Assembly (NCBI RefSeq): GCF_003591655.1
Contig: NZ_QVRA01000003.1
Span: forward strand, 187,139-251,138
DNA from: Sphingobium terrigena
Lineage (GTDB): Bacteria; Pseudomonadota; Alphaproteobacteria; Sphingomonadales; Sphingomonadaceae
Length of the DNA stretch: 64,000 bases
Direction: 5' to 3'
The notes beneath the pieces are model-generated. The model was given only the letters and a program-made list of their open reading frames with translations, was not told the origin of the DNA and searched no databases. Shown here piece after piece: positions 63,006-64,000 of this stretch; position 1 is the first letter of the stretch, and each line of letters begins with the position of its first letter. The position numbers and the translations under genes are program-made.

Positions 63006-63409
63006 TCCGACACCACCGCGCCGGAGCTTTCCAGGCTCAGCGCATAATTGCGCTCGCCATTATAGTCCCCGGCATAGTCCAGCCGCGTCACCAGAAAGCG
63101 CCCGCGCATCCGCTCGCCGCTTTCGAAACTCAGCTCATAATCCTCGATCGTGCCCGACAGCGCATGGTTGCGAATGCGCACCTCCGCCGCCGATCCGGTG
63201 AACAGCCCCGCCGCCGATACGCTGACCGAACGCACCCCCGCACCCGACAGCAATTCGCGCCAGCCGCCCGAATCCTTGGACGTGATGTTCACCGCCTCGC
63301 CATTCACGGACAATTGCGTAGTGCGCATCCCCGCCACGGTCGCATATGTTGCCGGAATGTTGCCATCCCCCACTTTCAACAGAAACGCACTTCCCTTTTC
63401 GACGCCCAT
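63002..63409 (-). CDS. TP901-1-family major tail protein (gp9 type)
   Basis: A 135-residue tail-tube protein: GVEKGSAFLLKVGDGNIPAT, GMRTTQLSVNGEAVNITSKD and SGGWRELLSGAGVRSVSVSA, then SGTIEDYELSFESGERMRGR. This matches the phage major tail protein TP901-1 family found as gp9 in GTAs. AAGGA precedes ATG 63409. Its start faces a plus-strand gene only 54 bases away. Confidence 0.9.
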   Translation of the reverse strand: MGVEKGSAFLLKVGDGNIPATYATVAGMRTTQLSVNGEAVNITSKDSGGWRELLSGAGVRSVSVSAAGLFTGSAAEVRIRNHALSGTIEDYELSFESGERMRGRFLVTRLDYAGDYNGERNYALSLESSGAVVSE

Positions 63410-63463
63410 GGCGCATCCTTTCTTCCGATAAAGCGTGCAAAACGCTGGTTAAGGAGAGTCTCA

Positions 63464-63784
63464 ATGATCTTCATCGCACCGCTCATGTTGCTGGCCGCAG
63501 CCCCCGCCGCAGACGCTGTCGGCCTGGGCCGCAAGGCCTATTCCCAATGTCTGGCCGACCAGATCAAACCGGGCCTGGAAAAGAAGCTGACGCTCGGCGA
63601 TTTTCAGTCCGACATGAAAAAGACCTGCGCCGCCAAGGAAGCCACCTTCCGCGCCGCGATCGTCGCCGCCGACAAGGCCGACGGCATGTCCGAAAAGGCA
63701 GCGCAAGCCGACGCCGACGACCAGATCGCCGAATATGTCGACAAAATCACCGCGGAATATGAGGACTATAACAAGCCGGGCTGA
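63464..63784 (+). CDS. Small exported protein on the opposite strand inside the phage-like module
   Basis: A 106-residue protein beginning MIFIAPLMLLAAAPAADAVG (signal peptide, likely cut near residue 18), followed by a charged helical body with two cysteines (SQCLADQIKPGLEKKL and MKKTCAAKEATF). AAGGAG sits seven bases upstream of ATG 63464. It is transcribed against the module and lies between gp9 and gp8. No family recognised; it does not look like a phage structural protein. Confidence 0.72.
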   Translation: MIFIAPLMLLAAAPAADAVGLGRKAYSQCLADQIKPGLEKKLTLGDFQSDMKKTCAAKEATFRAAIVAADKADGMSEKAAQADADDQIAEYVDKITAEYEDYNKPG

Positions 63785-63791
63785 CGGGAAT

Positions 63792-63901
63792 CTCTCTCCC
63801 CGATTAAGGGGAGCGATGACGCACCACATCTTCCCTCTCTCCCCGCCGGGGAGAGATACGAAGGCTTGGCAGCCTGCTGCCTAGCCGCAGTTGAGAGGGG
63901 G
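63792..63901. repeat. Repeat cluster: short family C hairpin and family E element
   Basis: ctccccgattaaggggag near 63796 is a short hairpin; ctctctccccgccggggaga at 63836 opens a full family E element, continuing tacgaaggcttggcagcctg and ending cgcagttgagaggggg. It separates the plus-strand exported-protein gene from the partial gp8 gene. Confidence 0.75.
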
Positions 63902-63927
63902 CACGACGCTCGGTGCGATACGCCCCC

Positions 63928-64000
63928 CTACCCCTCCCGCACAGCCCGCACCCGATAATCCACCACCGCCGACCACCCACCACCCTGCCGCGACGCCCGC
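63928..64000 (-). CDS. DUF3168-type tail protein (gp8), C-terminal fragment
   Basis: The last 24 codons end at TAG 63928; the peptide reads RASRQGGGWSAVVDYRVRAV then REG. The GW.AVVDYRVR pattern is the normal end of the DUF3168 tail terminator family (gp8 of GTAs), and its place before gp9 fits. Only the tail of the gene is visible. Confidence 0.72.
   Translation of the reverse strand, partial: RASRQGGGWSAVVDYRVRAVREG

Noticed and set aside
1..64000. tRNA, rRNA, insertion sequence and integrase genes
   Set aside because: I looked in the intergenic gaps for cloverleaf-type sequences and for transposase or integrase motifs and saw none, although a dedicated search tool would be more sensitive for tRNA and small RNAs.

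Overview
The window is a GC-rich alphaproteobacterial chromosome segment, most probably from a sphingomonad (Sphingobium/Sphingomonas type). The evidence is the gene content: small conserved families typical of Alphaproteobacteria (DUF1465, two DUF465/YdcH proteins, DUF1192, a TrcR/DUF1013 cell-cycle regulator, a DksA with only one of the zinc cysteines), a Caulobacter-like XylX/XylB pair for oxidative xylose catabolism, and a gene-transfer-agent (GTA)-like tail cluster. I found no rRNA, tRNA, CRISPR array, transposase or integrase. Most of the region is ordinary chromosomal backbone with many 4-base ATGA/GTGA gene overlaps.

Layout. 1-0.65 kb: the first codons of a probable putA (minus) divergent from an Lrp-family regulator. 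0.64-11.7 kb: carbohydrate catabolism, with fructuronate reductase and uronate isomerase (minus), a LacI-family regulator (plus), then after purB and two small genes a four-gene plus-strand set: XylX-like dehydratase, XylB-like dehydrogenase, sugar porter and mutarotase, preceded by a LacI-type palindrome. 11.8-25.9 kb: lapA-pyrF, an outer-membrane barrel protein, serine deaminase, the tamA-tamB translocation module, DUF1465, two DUF465 proteins, a PilZ protein, dksA, a very Ser/Gly-rich surface-type protein with a VPAPP C-terminal anchor, and a Host_attach-family protein. 26-44.3 kb: serS-surE-nlpD-like-K+ channel, rimO, lipoproteins, leucyl aminopeptidase, MarR regulator/NlpC-P60 peptidase/argC, PQQ-type sugar dehydrogenase, DUF815 ATPase, tsaC, msrA, acyl-CoA ligase and trcR. 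44.4-55.3 kb: glycosyltransferase with an LpxH-like phosphatase, quinone oxidoreductase, clpA, a low-GC orphan immunity-like gene, a glutathione transferase, Bax inhibitor-1, thpR, sodC and an OmpA-type porin.

55.5-64 kb: a minus-strand GTA-like tail module (reading from 64 kb down): DUF3168 tail protein (partial), TP901-1 major tail protein, two tail-assembly proteins, short tape measure, a large fusion protein ending in DUF2460, DUF2163 protein, NlpC/P60 peptidase, gp15-type tip protein and DUF2793. Most are joined by ATGA overlaps, but three short intergenic repeats and one opposite-strand exported-protein gene interrupt the module. The most unusual points are the domain arrangement (a large glycosidase/TIM-barrel-like module fused to DUF2460 while the gp15 homologue is short) and these interruptions.

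The intergenic regions carry at least four families of short palindromic repeats, copied many times in the window, many placed as possible transcription ends between converging genes. Gene calls rest on reading of protein motifs and family memory; no database search was run.
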